Of a stretch of 64,000 nucleotides of DNA, positions 1 to 10,523 are shown piece after piece (position 1 is the stretch's first letter; the number at the start of each line of letters is the position of its first letter). The stretch covers positions 1,240,001 through 1,304,000 of the forward strand of contig NZ_CP134223.1 in assembly GCF_031599675.1 (NCBI RefSeq), read 5' to 3'. The stretch comes from Paenibacillus pedocola. Lineage in GTDB: Bacteria > Bacillota > Bacilli > Paenibacillales > Paenibacillaceae. The translations under genes and the position numbers were made by a program. Under the pieces are notes generated by a model. That model was not told the origin of the DNA. It was given only the letters and a program-made list of their open reading frames with translations, and made no database searches.

Positions 1-915
1 CAAGGAACGGCCGGCCGGACAAAAGCTTATTCGCTGCGCAGCATCACAATGTCGCTTGTTTTTCTGCTGCTGTTTACGGCGTGCTTTACGGGTACGGCAT
101 CAGCAGGGGCAGCGTCAGCAGCATCGAAGATGTCTGCGGATCTGATCATCGTGAACAAGAAAACGAACAAACTGGGCTTTTTTAGCGGCGGTAAGCTGGA
201 AAAGATATTTCCGGTCGCCACAGGCAAAACCAAAAATCTGACCCCGGAGGGGACTTTCCGGATCGTGCTCAAAGTCAAGAACAGACCTTACTATAAAGAG
301 CATATCCCCGGCGGCGATCCGGCCAATCCGCTCGGCGACCGCTGGCTGGGCCTGGAAGTGAAGGGTACCTACGGCACTACCTATGCCATACACGGCAATA
401 ATAATGAATCCTCAATCGGCAAATATGTCAGTGCCGGCTGCATCCGGATGCATAATGACGACATTCACTGGCTGTATCCGCGCGTGGCCAAATATACGAC
501 GGTTATCATCACTTCATCCAGCCAGAGCATGGAGAATATCGCCTCCAAGGCCGGATACCTGCTGGGCACAAAATTTTTTGCCGGAACCTTTGTCATTAAC
601 GGAGAGGCTGTAGTGCTGAAGTCTCCTTTTGTAGAGGAGAATTCCCGTATCTACATTCCGCTTAGGGAAGCGGTGAGTCTGCTTGGAGGCAGCTTGAGGC
701 AAGAAGCGGGAACTGGTGCACTTATGATCACCATCGGCGGCCGGACAGTGATCCATAAACCGCTGTCGGCTATAGCGACGGTGGACGGTAAAGAGGTAGC
801 TATGCTGGCTTCCCGCAATGTGGATGGCCGTCTGTATTTTCCGCTGGGTAGCTTGACGCCGCTCTTTGGACTGCCGTTTGTATGGGATGCCAAGAAGGGG
901 ACAGTAGAGCTGTGA
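1..915 (+). CDS. L,D-transpeptidase (YkuD) with C-terminal stalk domain, 5' end cut by window
   Basis: Probable exported peptidoglycan L,D-transpeptidase. The YkuD core carries the expected histidine (H115, counting from the ATG at 49) and the SAGCIRM motif with catalytic Cys131. The C-terminal ~110 residues resemble the copper-amine-oxidase N-terminal 'stalk' domain found in many Paenibacillus surface proteins (IPLREAVSLLGG and YFPLGSLTPLFG repeats). The ATG at 49 begins straight in a hydrophobic stretch with no basic n-region. The frame stays open to base 1 and supplies arginines and a lysine, so the true start is probably upstream of the window. Family assignment is firm; the exact cross-link made is unknown. 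Confidence 0.88.
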   Translation, partial: QGTAGRTKAYSLRSITMSLVFLLLFTACFTGTASAGAASAASKMSADLIIVNKKTNKLGFFSGGKLEKIFPVATGKTKNLTPEGTFRIVLKVKNRPYYKEHIPGGDPANPLGDRWLGLEVKGTYGTTYAIHGNNNESSIGKYVSAGCIRMHNDDIHWLYPRVAKYTTVIITSSSQSMENIASKAGYLLGTKFFAGTFVINGEAVVLKSPFVEENSRIYIPLREAVSLLGGSLRQEAGTGALMITIGGRTVIHKPLSAIATVDGKEVAMLASRNVDGRLYFPLGSLTPLFGLPFVWDAKKGTVEL

Positions 916-970
916 GGCGCTGATTTGGGCAGTGTGTTATAACATCCGCTGGAGAATCCCAGTGCGGAAA

Positions 971-979
971 TGGTATAAT
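971..979 (+). promoter_or_regulatory. Extended -10 promoter for the SUKH gene
   Basis: TGGTATAAT is a perfect TATAAT with the extended TGn motif, 43 bases before the ATG at 1022. No good -35 box is visible, as is common for extended -10 promoters. Confidence 0.5.
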
Positions 980-1021
980 TTTCAGCAGTATTCGAGTTAT
1001 CGCACTGGGAGGCATATAAGA

Positions 1022-1942
1022 ATGAGAGAAGAGCTAGTTGCACAACTGGAATTGTGGCATGAAGAGGATGAATTCCAGGAGATTGTGGATGCCATTATGG
1101 AGATTCCCGCCGAAGAAAGGGATTACGTGCTGACCAATCACTTGGGCAGGGCGCTGAATAATCTTGAGCGTTACGGAGAGGCGCTGGAGCAGTTTATGTC
1201 TGTCGAGGAGGAAGGCGAGGAGGATCCGCTCTGGCATTACCGTGTCGGATTCTGCAACTACTACCTGAAGCAATATGACAAAGCCGCAAGCGAATTCGAA
1301 ATTGCGGACCGGCTCGACCCTGAAGACGAGGACACGTTGGAGTTTCTGGAGCTCAGCCGCCGCAAGGCCGCCAAGAAAGCTGCCAGAGAAGCCGCCGCAG
1401 ACGCTGCAGCAAAAAAACCATCCGGCCCGAAACCCCTGCCCAAGTTTGATTCCGCTAATTTTTGGGATGACAGCGAGGAAGCACTGGAGGACTATGTATC
1501 TGCACCGCTTACAGACGATATAATTGCATCGGTGGAAGAAGAGCTGGTCTTCAAGCTGCCGGCATTCTATACCGCGATGATGAAGCAGCATAACGGCGGC
1601 ATTCCCCGCAGCACCAAGTATGTATTAGGGAATGAAGCCGCCGCTGCCGGCAAAGACCATATTATCATATCAGGCATCCGCGGAATCGGACGGGACAAGA
1701 AATATTCACTCTGCGGAGAACTGGGCAGCTGGTCTGTCATTGAAAATTGGGGCTACCCCGAGTTTGGCGTAGTGATCTGCGACGCTCCTTCTGCAGGTCA
1801 AGGCGTAGTCATGCTGGACTACCGCTCCGGCGGAAATGACGGTGAGCCTGAAGTCGTGTATGTGGACCAGGAGAACAACCGTAAGGTTACATATCTGGCG
1901 AAAAATTTCGAAACCTTCATCCGTGGTTTAGTGACAGTCTAG
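1022..1942 (+). CDS. TPR and SMI1/KNR4 (SUKH) domain protein
   Basis: 306 aa, cytoplasmic. Residues ~1-110 form helical TPR-like repeats. A lysine/alanine-rich linker follows (~115-140), then a SUKH domain of the SMI1/KNR4 type (~150-306) with the typical LPAFYTAMMKQHNGG segment. SUKH domains often serve as immunity proteins against polymorphic toxins, but many are stand-alone with unknown roles, and no toxin gene is adjacent. Start: the ATG at 1022 has GGGAGG nine bases upstream and a promoter at 971-979. A possible longer start at 932 lies ahead of that promoter and is rejected. A terminator follows. Confidence 0.85.
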   Translation: MREELVAQLELWHEEDEFQEIVDAIMEIPAEERDYVLTNHLGRALNNLERYGEALEQFMSVEEEGEEDPLWHYRVGFCNYYLKQYDKAASEFEIADRLDPEDEDTLEFLELSRRKAAKKAAREAAADAAAKKPSGPKPLPKFDSANFWDDSEEALEDYVSAPLTDDIIASVEEELVFKLPAFYTAMMKQHNGGIPRSTKYVLGNEAAAAGKDHIIISGIRGIGRDKKYSLCGELGSWSVIENWGYPEFGVVICDAPSAGQGVVMLDYRSGGNDGEPEVVYVDQENNRKVTYLAKNFETFIRGLVTV

Positions 1943-1992
1943 GATGACGCGGAACTCTTCCGCAAGCAGAGGCGCTATAGCCTGTATGTAAG

Positions 1993-2031
1993 AGATGATT
2001 CCTGATTTTGATCAGGAGTCATCTTTTTTTT
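1993..2031 (+). terminator. Intrinsic terminator after SUKH gene
   Basis: AGATGATTCCTGAT pairs with ATCAGGAGTCATCT around a TTTG loop and is followed by a run of T. Confidence 0.9.
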
Positions 2032-2106
2032 CTATATGGGGTGGGAGGGATTACAGAACAAAAATTGAAATAATCTTCATTCACTAAAGGAGGGGTTTTT
2101 ATAGCT

Positions 2107-2271
2107 TTGTTTCATGAATTCATACTTTTTTCAAATCGTAAATTTGGAGAGATTTCTTTAAGTGGAGTCTATGCTTATAAATGAAGCAATTCCGGTAATG
2201 TTATTCCATTACATGATGACCTTTTTGGTTACATGCAAGATTCATTTAAATGGATTGCTTATATAAAATGA
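2107..2271 (+). pseudogene. Short ORF with in-frame stop, unknown
   Basis: A strong AAAGGAGGGG site (2086-2095) precedes a TTG at 2107. The frame reads 25 codons to a TGA at 2182-2184, then continues open in the same frame to a second TGA at 2269-2271, giving 54 codons in all. The reading after the stop (IPLHDDLFGYMQDSFKWIAY) looks protein-like. It is either a decayed gene or a very short peptide. I do not recognise a family. Confidence 0.3.
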
Positions 2272-2272
2272 A

Positions 2273-2707
2273 TTAAAGATTTACACAAGGAGAGGAGAGG
2301 AGCTTGGCTGAATCAGCAATTAATAGATCATTAAAAAGTCGAGCAGGCTCTGTGCTCCCTGTATCATTGATATAGTATGGTGTCTGCAAAAGATCAAACA
2401 AATTATTCTGGCCAACTTTGGCTGAGAAGTGGGACCAATATTTGGTGAACCTCGTTTCTGTTGTATAAGAGTAGGATTGTTGTACTCCTTGCGGCATGAG
2501 GAACCACTGACCTGGCGTTGGAGAGAATTCTGAATCGCCAATTTTCAGCCAGCCTTCTCCATCCTGTATGAAATAGAATTTATTGTAATCCGGAATATAG
2601 TCCAGCTCACGCCAATCACTCCACACTGATTGTAGCCTACGCCAGTTACATTTACTTGAAGATTATTGAGGTATAGCTGTATCAGCTTTTGCTGGGAAAT
2701 TAGTCAT
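2273..2707 (-). pseudogene. Broken AraC-family regulator (sugar-binding half only)
   Basis: The open part reads as the cupin sensor domain of an AraC-type regulator (KFYFIQDGEGWLKIGD, PTPGQWFLMPQGV). The matching upstream part (LIQLYLNNLQVNVTGVGYN) is in another frame, so a one-base shift lies near 2620. A second shift lies near the ATG at 2705-2707, which still has CGGAGG at 2713-2718. The C-terminal helix-turn-helix domain is missing altogether. It sits upstream of the GH95 gene on the opposite strand and may be the remains of an older regulator of that locus. The stretch 2708-2916 holds nothing else I can name. Confidence 0.72.
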
Positions 2708-2916
2708 GACAGCCTCCGTGTGCTGAAATCTCACTAAGATTAATATGTACCAGATAGTCATGGTATGGTTCATCGAAAGGATAACATAATGATTTAAGAA
2801 TTGTATATATGGAGCCCAACAATGCAGGTTAAAAAAATCACCTTAAACGGGCTGGTTTCTTCTATTCTCAAGTTTGCTTAGTACTGTTATATTGATGATT
2901 GCATTATTTATATTTT

Positions 2917-2935
2917 TATATTGAAAGCGTTAGCA
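2917..2935 (+). promoter_or_regulatory. cre site overlapping a -10-like box
   Basis: TGAAAGCGTTAGCA (2922-2935) matches the cre consensus TGWAARCGYTWNCW at every position. It overlaps a possible -10 box TATATT (2917-2922). CcpA repression of the GH95 gene 32 bases downstream is expected. The -35 box is unclear. Confidence 0.7.
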
Positions 2936-2967
2936 TGATTAAAAGGATTTAAAAGGAGTGTTTTATT

Positions 2968-5346
2968 TTGCTGATGAATTATATAAAACCAGCTGCTGAA
3001 TGGACAGAAGCGCTGCCTGTCGGTAATGGGAAATTGGGTGGCATGGTGTTCGGTGGTATCGAGCATGAGCACATCCAGTTGAATGAAGATACGTTATGGT
3101 CAGGATATCCCAGAGATACGAACAATCATCAGGCCGCTGATATTTTGCCGCAGGTGAGAGAGCTGCTGTCCCGTGGAGAATATCAGCAGGCCTCGCAGCT
3201 CTCGAAACAAATGCTGGGTGCATACAATCAGTCTTATCTTCCGTTAGGGGATTTACACCTTCATTTCGAGCATGGGGATAAAGCCAAAGAGTATTCCCGG
3301 TCCTTAAATCTGCAGACGGGTATTTGCAGCGCCGCCTATACCATCGGAGAGATTTCCTATACACGCGAAGTAATTGCTTCCTACCCGGATGGAGTGATAG
3401 CCGTTCGACTGGAAGCCGGGGATGAAAAAATGCTAACCTTCACGGCAAGACTGAGTACTAAGCTGCGCCATACTGTCACAGCAGAACGGGAACGGATTAT
3501 ATTGAGTGGGCTCGCTCCAGAGCATGTCGATCCCAGCTACTATGACCGAAAACGTCCGATTATTTATGGTGATCCGGAAACCAGTCCTGCAATGCGCTTT
3601 GCCGCAGGTCTCCAAGTGACCGCTGAAGGAGGAACAGTAACTGCAGTGAATGGAGAACTGCAGGTTCGTGAAGCAAATGCAGTCACTCTGTTGTTTAGTG
3701 CTCAAACCAGCTTTAACGGCTTTGATCAGATGCCCGGAACCGATATGGCTGAAGTAACGGAGCAGGTACGCAGCGCATTGGAGATCTTGAAGGAGATTCC
3801 GTATACGGAACTGCAAGAACGCCATATCCAGGATCATCAATCCCTATTTAACCGGATGGAGCTGAAACTCGGTGGGCATGATGAGGAACAGGAAGCGCAG
3901 CGTCCTGTTGATGTGAGGCTAAAAGAAGCCGGTGCAAGAGACATCGGCCTGCTGGAGCTTCTGTTTCATTACGGCCGTTATTTGCTGATTGCAAGTTCAA
4001 GGCCGGGCTCTCAGCCGGCGAATCTTCAGGGGATTTGGAATGATGAAGTGCGTCCGCCCTGGAGCAGCAACTGGACGCTAAATATTAATGCACAGATGAA
4101 CTATTGGCTTGCCGAAACCTGCAACCTGGCGCCTTGCCATGAACCCTTTCTCGAGTTTATTGGTAATCTTGCGTGCAGCGGATCAAAAACTGCTGAAGTG
4201 CATTACGGTGCGCGTGGCTGGACTACGCACCACAATGCGGATTTATGGTGCCAGACAGCGCCTGTGGGCGATTATGGACATGGAGCTCCGGTATGGGCAC
4301 TGTGGCCGATGGGGGGAGCATGGTTATGCCGCCATCTCTGGGAGCATTATGAATTTGGTCTCAATAAGGAATACTTGCGTACTAAGGCGTTCCCGTTAAT
4401 GAAAGAAGCGGCAATTTTCATTATGGACTGGCTAGTTGAAGATGAAACGGGCCATCTGATAACATCTCCATCAACATCACCAGAGCATAAATTCCGGCTG
4501 GCAGACGGCACATTAGGTGAGGTAAGCACTGCATCGACAATGGACAGAATGCTGATTCAAGACTTAATCGTTAACTGTTTGCGAGCTATGGATGAGCTCA
4601 ACATTCAAGATGATTTCAGTGAAGAATTGAAGCAGATGCAGGCTGGGTTATGGCCTTTGTCTGTTGGGGACCAGGGTAGGTTGCAGGAGTGGAGCGTTGA
4701 TTTTGCTGATGAGGATACTAATCACCGCCATGTATCACATTTATATGGAATCTATCCCGGGGAGTGGCTAATGGAGCACGGGATGGAAATATTCCACGAT
4801 GCAGCAAGACGGTCGCTGGAGATCCGAGGCGATGAGGGGACTGGGTGGAGCCTAGCTTGGAAAATTAATCTGTGGGCGCGCTTCGGAGACGGCAAGCGGA
4901 TTTATTCATTGCTAAATCATTTGCTGCAGCCGGTTACCGGACAGGATTTGAACTATCAACGCGGGGGTCTATATGCCAATCTGATGGACGCCCATCCCCC
5001 TTTTCAAATTGATGGAAACTTCGGATACGCGGCAGGCATTGCCGAGATGCTACTGCAATCGCACGGCGGTGTCCTCCGGCTGCTGCCTGCCTTGCCTGAT
5101 TTGTGGAAGGAAGGTAAAGTTAAAGGATTACGCGCCAGAGGAGGTTATACGGTGGATATGAAATGGGAACAGGGGCGTCTTAGTCAGGCACTCATTCAGG
5201 GGGAGCAGAGCGGTAGATGCCTTGTTTGTACGGGCAATGCCCTCACAGTAACAGAAGCGGAATCCGGAGAGGTCGTGGCCATGGGCAGCGGGGAAGTAGC
5301 ATTCAGCGTAGTGGCAGGTATTGCTTATCATATCCATGAGAGTTAA
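2968..5346 (+). CDS. GH95 glycoside hydrolase (alpha-L-galactosidase or alpha-L-fucosidase)
   Basis: 792 aa with no signal peptide, so probably cytoplasmic and acting on imported oligosaccharides. The N-terminal beta domain starts with [16 protein letters not shown]. The (alpha/alpha)6 catalytic domain has the NxN pair N372/N374, the presumed acid E506 in STSPEHK, and D682 in FQIDGNFG, so all GH95 catalytic positions are present. Two residues before the NxN pair is Thr370. As I recall, alpha-1,2-fucosidases of the AfcA type have His there and characterised alpha-L-galactosidases have Thr, but Thr may also occur in other GH95 enzymes. The neighbouring L-galactose-type pathway favours galactosidase. 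The TTG start is chosen because AAAGGAGTG ends eight bases before it; the ATG at 2974 is too far. Confidence 0.9.
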   Translation: MLMNYIKPAAEWTEALPVGNGKLGGMVFGGIEHEHIQLNEDTLWSGYPRDTNNHQAADILPQVRELLSRGEYQQASQLSKQMLGAYNQSYLPLGDLHLHFEHGDKAKEYSRSLNLQTGICSAAYTIGEISYTREVIASYPDGVIAVRLEAGDEKMLTFTARLSTKLRHTVTAERERIILSGLAPEHVDPSYYDRKRPIIYGDPETSPAMRFAAGLQVTAEGGTVTAVNGELQVREANAVTLLFSAQTSFNGFDQMPGTDMAEVTEQVRSALEILKEIPYTELQERHIQDHQSLFNRMELKLGGHDEEQEAQRPVDVRLKEAGARDIGLLELLFHYGRYLLIASSRPGSQPANLQGIWNDEVRPPWSSNWTLNINAQMNYWLAETCNLAPCHEPFLEFIGNLACSGSKTAEVHYGARGWTTHHNADLWCQTAPVGDYGHGAPVWALWPMGGAWLCRHLWEHYEFGLNKEYLRTKAFPLMKEAAIFIMDWLVEDETGHLITSPSTSPEHKFRLADGTLGEVSTASTMDRMLIQDLIVNCLRAMDELNIQDDFSEELKQMQAGLWPLSVGDQGRLQEWSVDFADEDTNHRHVSHLYGIYPGEWLMEHGMEIFHDAARRSLEIRGDEGTGWSLAWKINLWARFGDGKRIYSLLNHLLQPVTGQDLNYQRGGLYANLMDAHPPFQIDGNFGYAAGIAEMLLQSHGGVLRLLPALPDLWKEGKVKGLRARGGYTVDMKWEQGRLSQALIQGEQSGRCLVCTGNALTVTEAESGEVVAMGSGEVAFSVVAGIAYHIHES

Positions 5347-7177
5347 ATCGGTTAATGCTAAAATCTTCATCCGCTACTCTGTGCTAATTACTGTTCTGGT
5401 CGCCTTGTTTTTAATTGCATTTAGCCTCTATATGTCTAATATCCTGCGAAAACAGTCCGTTCAGTCAATGAATCAAATATCGGCGAATGTTCTTGATACT
5501 GTAGATCTGGAACTGAATAATTTATATGGCACTGCTCTTAAAATTGTGGCTTCCGACCCTGTCCGGGAGCCTTTTTTTGAGGATACGGATGATCCTGCTG
5601 TATTGTATAATGTGCGGAACAAACTGGCCAGCACGGTACTGAGTATCAGCGGCCCGATTCCAAACTTCTATAAACTGTATTTATACAGGGCGGACGGATT
5701 TATTTTTGAGTATGGAAATCAATTCGACGCGGTTATGGGTGAACCCGGGGCCTTTCTCCAGCAGGAGTGGGCGCAACAGACTCTTAAACAGAATGGAAAA
5801 CGAAGTATTTACCCACCGCGCAGGGATGAAGAAGATCCAGAGCAAAGCGTGATATCAGTCAATATGGCATTTGCCGAAGTCTTCGGCGGGAAGAACAATA
5901 ACATTATTACCGTTGAACAGAAATATGAGGTGTTCGCCAACATTATCGAAAAAGCAGTTATCTCCAAGGATTCGGAGCAGAAGCAGCATAAATCCGTTTA
6001 TGTCTTTGATCAGAACGGGCTGCTCGTTTATCCATATTCCCGGGAAAGTAAAATAAATAGAGAGACCCTAGAAAAAATATCCTTTTACCGCAAAGCCATT
6101 GAGTTGAGTCACTCCGCAATTTCGCAGCAGGACAGCAGCATGCAGCATCAAATCAATCATGACCGGAACATTGCCGTCTATTCTCGTTCAGGCTTCTCCG
6201 GCTGGACTGTACTGTTGCTCGAGCCAGAAAGCTCGTTAATGCAGCCAATCGTCACCTTTAACGTGAATATTATATTGCTGGGAATTTCAGCTCTTGCCGT
6301 AACACTGGTTATGAGCTACTTTGTCTCCCGCAGCCTGACCCGTCCCCTCAAACAAATGAACAAATCTATCAAGATGTTGAATTTGGACTCCCTGGCGCCG
6401 CAGAAAAAATCCGGTCCACTCAGCAGTATAGACGAACTGGAAGAGCTAAACCGTACCTTTATCGAAATGCGCGGCAGGCTTAAGGAATCACTGGATGAAG
6501 CGGTGTCTGCCAGATCCCATGAGGTAGAATCACGGCTGCTGGCCCTTCAAGCACAAATGAATCCTCATTTTCTGTACAACTCCTTGTCGGTGATCAGTAT
6601 TCTATGTGAGGAAGGAAAGAATAGTGAAGCGCTGGCTTTTTGCAAAGGGCTATCCAGAATGCTTAGATATGTATCCTCCAACAATTTCAAGTCAGTCGGA
6701 CTTGGAGAAGAGCTTCAATACACCCGCGATTATATCCAGCTTATGGGAGAACGGTACGAGGACATGCTGTATTGTGAAGTGAACATTCCCAAAGGAATGG
6801 AGTCTATACCTGTTCCGAAGCTGGTTATTCAACCGCTGGTTGAGAATGCGATAAAGCATGGGTCCGGAGAGCACCCGCCCTGGATTATTCGCATTACGGG
6901 TAAAGTTCTGTCCGGCGGCTGGATGGTCACTATATCCGACAATGGCACTGGATTTGATCCTGCTAAGCTGGAAATGCTGAAGGAAAAGTTCGCTTTATTC
7001 GACAGCGGGACACGGGTGCCGGAAATCAGTGTGGACGGTATGGGAATGGTCAATATCTATATCCGCCTGCGGATGTTTTATGAGAACCGGATGATCTTTG
7101 ATATCAAAGAAAGCGGTGAGGGAGGGGCGTCAGTCACGATCGGCGGATTTACGATGCACAAGGAGGAGAAGTCATGA
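5336..7177 (+). CDS. YesM-family sensor histidine kinase
   Basis: 613 aa membrane kinase: TM helix at ~8-30, a large extracytoplasmic sensor of dCache type, a second TM near 300, HAMP, then a His_kinase domain with [11 protein letters not shown] (phospho-acceptor H411) and an HATPase domain ([32 protein letters not shown]). It overlaps the end of the GH95 gene by 11 bases, which implies translational coupling. The TTG at 5321 is a less likely start. The next gene is its response regulator. YesM/YesN pairs usually control sugar uptake operons, here probably the GH95 gene and the importer on the opposite strand. Confidence 0.93.
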   Translation: MRVKSVNAKIFIRYSVLITVLVALFLIAFSLYMSNILRKQSVQSMNQISANVLDTVDLELNNLYGTALKIVASDPVREPFFEDTDDPAVLYNVRNKLASTVLSISGPIPNFYKLYLYRADGFIFEYGNQFDAVMGEPGAFLQQEWAQQTLKQNGKRSIYPPRRDEEDPEQSVISVNMAFAEVFGGKNNNIITVEQKYEVFANIIEKAVISKDSEQKQHKSVYVFDQNGLLVYPYSRESKINRETLEKISFYRKAIELSHSAISQQDSSMQHQINHDRNIAVYSRSGFSGWTVLLLEPESSLMQPIVTFNVNIILLGISALAVTLVMSYFVSRSLTRPLKQMNKSIKMLNLDSLAPQKKSGPLSSIDELEELNRTFIEMRGRLKESLDEAVSARSHEVESRLLALQAQMNPHFLYNSLSVISILCEEGKNSEALAFCKGLSRMLRYVSSNNFKSVGLGEELQYTRDYIQLMGERYEDMLYCEVNIPKGMESIPVPKLVIQPLVENAIKHGSGEHPPWIIRITGKVLSGGWMVTISDNGTGFDPAKLEMLKEKFALFDSGTRVPEISVDGMGMVNIYIRLRMFYENRMIFDIKESGEGGASVTIGGFTMHKEEKS

Positions 7178-8715
7178 GCCAGGGGAGAATTATAACGGTA
7201 ATTGTGGCTGAAGATGAGCCCATCATTAAGAACCATATCATCCACAAAATCGAGCAGACGGCGCCTGACTTCAAGGTTGTCGCCAGTACATTTAACGGTA
7301 AGGACGCGCTGGATGCGGTTCTTCGGCTTAAGCCGGATGTGGTTTTTACTGATATCCGGATGCCTGTTTCTGACGGAATGGAATTGATTACAAATATACG
7401 TTCCGTTATGCCGTATCTGCCGATCGTAGTACTGAGTGGTTATGATGATTTCGAATATGCACGGCAGGCACTACGCCTGAGTGTACTGGATTATCTGCTT
7501 AAGCCGCTTGAGACAGATATGCTTATGAAGACACTAGATCATATTCGTGATCAAGTGCTGTCGAAGAATACGGATCAGCAGCGGCAACAAATTTCTTCGA
7601 AGCTGCACGGTGAAGGCGGCAGCGGAGAACTGCCGGGTAATTTAGAACATGCAGTATTCCAGATGTTCCTGATCTGCGCTGGTAATCTATGCAACCACAT
7701 CACTTCACTGAAATATGCTTCTCTATTCAAAGAACTCTGGCTGCAGGCGGACTGGACAGCTATCACTGCCCAGATCTCCACGTCTATACAGGACTGGTGG
7801 CTGATTGACGAGAAGATGCCTAACCAGAAGTTCCTTATTATAGCGTTTCCCGAACATTTCAGGGGAGATTTGCAGTCTATCGGAGGACAATTGAGTAGTT
7901 CATTGCTGGAAATGCTTGTTCCCTATCCTATTACTGTCTGTACACATGGAAGTTTGATTAGGCAAAGTGAGCTGTGGGAAACTGCACAGCATTTGCGGCT
8001 GCTTATGGAGCAAGGTGTATGCCTGGGCAAATCTCAAGTGCTTATCTACGCTAAAAACCAAACTCAGCATGTTGCAGGGGCAGCAGCTCTTTCAGCACAG
8101 CAGCTCAAACCGGTACTAGACAATCGTCGAGCACTTCGCAAACTGATCTATGAGTATTGTGCTGCCTTAGGTCGTGATTCCGTTCCGCAAAGACAATCAG
8201 AATCCTCCTTTGCCGAACTGATTCGGATAATTGAACGAAGCCGTGTGCAGACACAGACTGCAGTCGGAACTAATACTGAATATGAAATTGCGGAGATTAC
8301 CAGCACCTCCATACATTATGATGAGATATGTGACAGGATATGGGCTTTGATCGAACGTGGGGGGATTAGAGATACGCGTTTGGATGGTACGTCTCAATTG
8401 GTAGAATCCCTCACGCAGTATATTAAGAATCATTATTCGGAGGATATATCACTTGAGGAACTGGCTCAGCAAATGAATTTCTCATCTGCATATCTAACCA
8501 AGATTTTCAAGAAGCACATGAATGAAAGCCCGCTGAAATATATGATTAACTATAGAATGTCGGAAGCTAAACGGCTATTGATCGAGCATCCCGATCTCGA
8601 TATTCGGATCATTGCCGAGATGACGGGATACTTCGACCAGCATTATTTCAGTAAAGTGTTCAAGAGCATTGTCGGTCAAACACCCTCGGAGTTTCGGATC
8701 AGCCAGAAAATCTGA
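7174..8715 (+). CDS. YesN-family response regulator, receiver plus AraC DNA-binding domain
   Basis: 513 aa. The N-terminal CheY-like receiver (~1-125) has the acidic pair in AEDEP and the phospho-acceptor Asp60 in FTDIRMP. A ~270-residue variable linker follows. The C-terminal ~100 residues are an AraC-type double helix-turn-helix (ISLEELAQQMNFSSAYLTKI, TGYFDQHYFSKVFK). The ATG overlaps the stop codon of the kinase gene by four bases (ATGA). It ends 51 bases from a convergent permease gene. Confidence 0.94.
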   Translation: MSQGRIITVIVAEDEPIIKNHIIHKIEQTAPDFKVVASTFNGKDALDAVLRLKPDVVFTDIRMPVSDGMELITNIRSVMPYLPIVVLSGYDDFEYARQALRLSVLDYLLKPLETDMLMKTLDHIRDQVLSKNTDQQRQQISSKLHGEGGSGELPGNLEHAVFQMFLICAGNLCNHITSLKYASLFKELWLQADWTAITAQISTSIQDWWLIDEKMPNQKFLIIAFPEHFRGDLQSIGGQLSSSLLEMLVPYPITVCTHGSLIRQSELWETAQHLRLLMEQGVCLGKSQVLIYAKNQTQHVAGAAALSAQQLKPVLDNRRALRKLIYEYCAALGRDSVPQRQSESSFAELIRIIERSRVQTQTAVGTNTEYEIAEITSTSIHYDEICDRIWALIERGGIRDTRLDGTSQLVESLTQYIKNHYSEDISLEELAQQMNFSSAYLTKIFKKHMNESPLKYMINYRMSEAKRLLIEHPDLDIRIIAEMTGYFDQHYFSKVFKSIVGQTPSEFRISQKI

Positions 8716-8766
8716 ATCCGTTTTTGAACAGAAAGATTAGCATATGGCGCTTGGCTAATTGTAAGA

Positions 8767-9588
8767 CTAGCCTTTCACTGCGCCGGCAGTCATGCCGGAA
8801 ATGATATATTTCTGGCCGAAAAGGTATACAATCAGTGTCGGAACCATGATTACCAGTGCGCTTGCGAATAGAAGCTGATCTTGTCCGTAAAAGGTTCCGG
8901 TGAATTGGAACAGGAGGAGTACAACACCCCACTTGTCAGTCTGTGTAATAAAATAAAGCGGGAACATAAAGTCATTCCAGCAGTTTACAAAATTGATTAC
9001 AAGCGCAGTTACCGTTACCGATTTCAGGAGCGGAAAGATAACCACAAAGAAGCGGCGGAGCGGGCCGGAGCCATCGATGGTAGCCGCTTCATCCAGATCA
9101 ACCGGAAGATTGCGGATAAATCCGTTGTACAGAAATATGGTAAAGGGCATGAAATAAGCAGCATAGAGTAGAACCAGTCCATGATATGTATTGATAAAAT
9201 GCAGCGCCTTCATAAATTGAAAGGTAGTTACCATATTCATGGGTGCAATCAAGCCAATCAGGAACAGATTGAAGATCACCGAATTCATGCGTGACTTTCT
9301 TCTAACGATGATGTAGGAAGCCATCGCTGATAGCACGGAGCATACTATGATTGATCCGAAACTGAAAATCAGACTGTTCAGGAAGGCCATCCATATATTC
9401 CCTGATTGGAAAACTTCTTTATAATTCTCCCAATGGAAAACGGAAGGTAAGCTTAATGACATAGCACTTACCTCCATTCCAGACTTCAAAGAGTTTACGA
9501 ATACAAAATATAATGGCAGAAAGATGATCAGAGTCAGTCCCCACATCAGAACTTCAATGATAAGTTTGGGCCAATTGCCTTTTTTCAT
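8767..9588 (-). CDS. Sugar ABC transporter permease, MalG/LplC type
   Basis: 273 aa, six predicted membrane helices, with the EAA-type motif EAATIDGSGPLRRFFVVIFP near residues 165-184. Its start overlaps the stop of the upstream permease gene by four bases. With that permease and the binding protein it forms a carbohydrate uptake-1 importer. No ATPase gene is present, which is usual in this group, where a shared MsmX-type ATPase serves many importers. Position inside the L-sugar island suggests the substrate is an oligosaccharide or monosaccharide handled by GH95 and the five-gene operon. Confidence 0.93.
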   Translation of the reverse strand: MKKGNWPKLIIEVLMWGLTLIIFLPLYFVFVNSLKSGMEVSAMSLSLPSVFHWENYKEVFQSGNIWMAFLNSLIFSFGSIIVCSVLSAMASYIIVRRKSRMNSVIFNLFLIGLIAPMNMVTTFQFMKALHFINTYHGLVLLYAAYFMPFTIFLYNGFIRNLPVDLDEAATIDGSGPLRRFFVVIFPLLKSVTVTALVINFVNCWNDFMFPLYFITQTDKWGVVLLLFQFTGTFYGQDQLLFASALVIMVPTLIVYLFGQKYIISGMTAGAVKG

Positions 9589-10481
9589 GATACATCCACC
9601 TCGAATTTTTTGAATATTGCATTCACCAGGAAGTAAGCAGCGGTCACGAATACAAAGAGCAGCAGCCCCAGTGCAGTGGAGTATCCATAATTCCCTTTAC
9701 CGAATTCATTCAATACCGTTACATTTAATACTTCCGATTTCCGGGCAGGTCCGCCGTTGGAAATGACATAAATGAGGTCAAACACCTTCAGACCCGAGAT
9801 CATACCAAGAATCGTATTGATGACAATGGATTGATAAAGATAAGGCAGAATAATGTTGAATAACTTATAATACGCACCGGCACCATCCATTTCAGCAGCC
9901 TCGTGGATTTCTTTGGGAATGGTCTGTAGCGCAGCGAGAAAAATTGCCATTGCGAAGCCGGAAGCCCGCCATACTTCAACCGAAGATATCGACCAAATGG
10001 CCAGATGCGGATTGGACAGCCAGGAGTTGGTCAGAAAATCCAAGCCGAAAGTACTTAGCGCTTTATTCAGCAGCCCGTCCGGGCTATATATTTCCGAAAA
10101 GGTAATTCCAAGGAGCACAGTTGATAAGGTGATCGGCATATAAAAAATAGCACGCAGTACATTTTTGGTCCGCAATCCTTCATTTAAAAGAAGGGCTAAA
10201 ATTAGTCCGAATACAATCTTCAGTACGGTTGTAAACACTGCGAAAATGACGGTATTGATAAATACACCGGTATTGCCGGAAGAACTGCTGAAGATCTCTT
10301 GAAAGTTGCCGAGACCTATGAATTTGATTGTTTTTGAGTAAGCATTCCAGTTCGTAAACGCATAAAAGAAACTAGTCAGATTCGGTATAAGAAATAGTGC
10401 CAAATATAGAACAAAAGCCGGAATTAGCAGATACTGCGGGTACATTTTTCGGATAATTTTTTGATTATGCAGTTTATTCAT
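9585..10481 (-). CDS. Sugar ABC transporter permease, MalF/LplB type
   Basis: 298 aa, six helices, EAA motif EIHEAAEMDGAGAYYKLFNI. The ATG at 10481 follows GAGGGTGGAGAG. A start 13 codons further upstream has no ribosome site and lies just after a large inverted repeat, so it is rejected. Second gene of the importer operon (binding protein, MalF-type, MalG-type). Confidence 0.92.
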   Translation of the reverse strand: MNKLHNQKIIRKMYPQYLLIPAFVLYLALFLIPNLTSFFYAFTNWNAYSKTIKFIGLGNFQEIFSSSSGNTGVFINTVIFAVFTTVLKIVFGLILALLLNEGLRTKNVLRAIFYMPITLSTVLLGITFSEIYSPDGLLNKALSTFGLDFLTNSWLSNPHLAIWSISSVEVWRASGFAMAIFLAALQTIPKEIHEAAEMDGAGAYYKLFNIILPYLYQSIVINTILGMISGLKVFDLIYVISNGGPARKSEVLNVTVLNEFGKGNYGYSTALGLLLFVFVTAAYFLVNAIFKKFEVDVS

Positions 10482-10523
10482 TCTCTCCACCCTCACTTGC
10501 TGTTGATATACAGCTTGCATGGC

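Noticed and set aside
1022..1942. Toxin-immunity locus around the SUKH protein
   Set aside because: No polymorphic toxin or secretion gene is adjacent, so an immunity role cannot be claimed.
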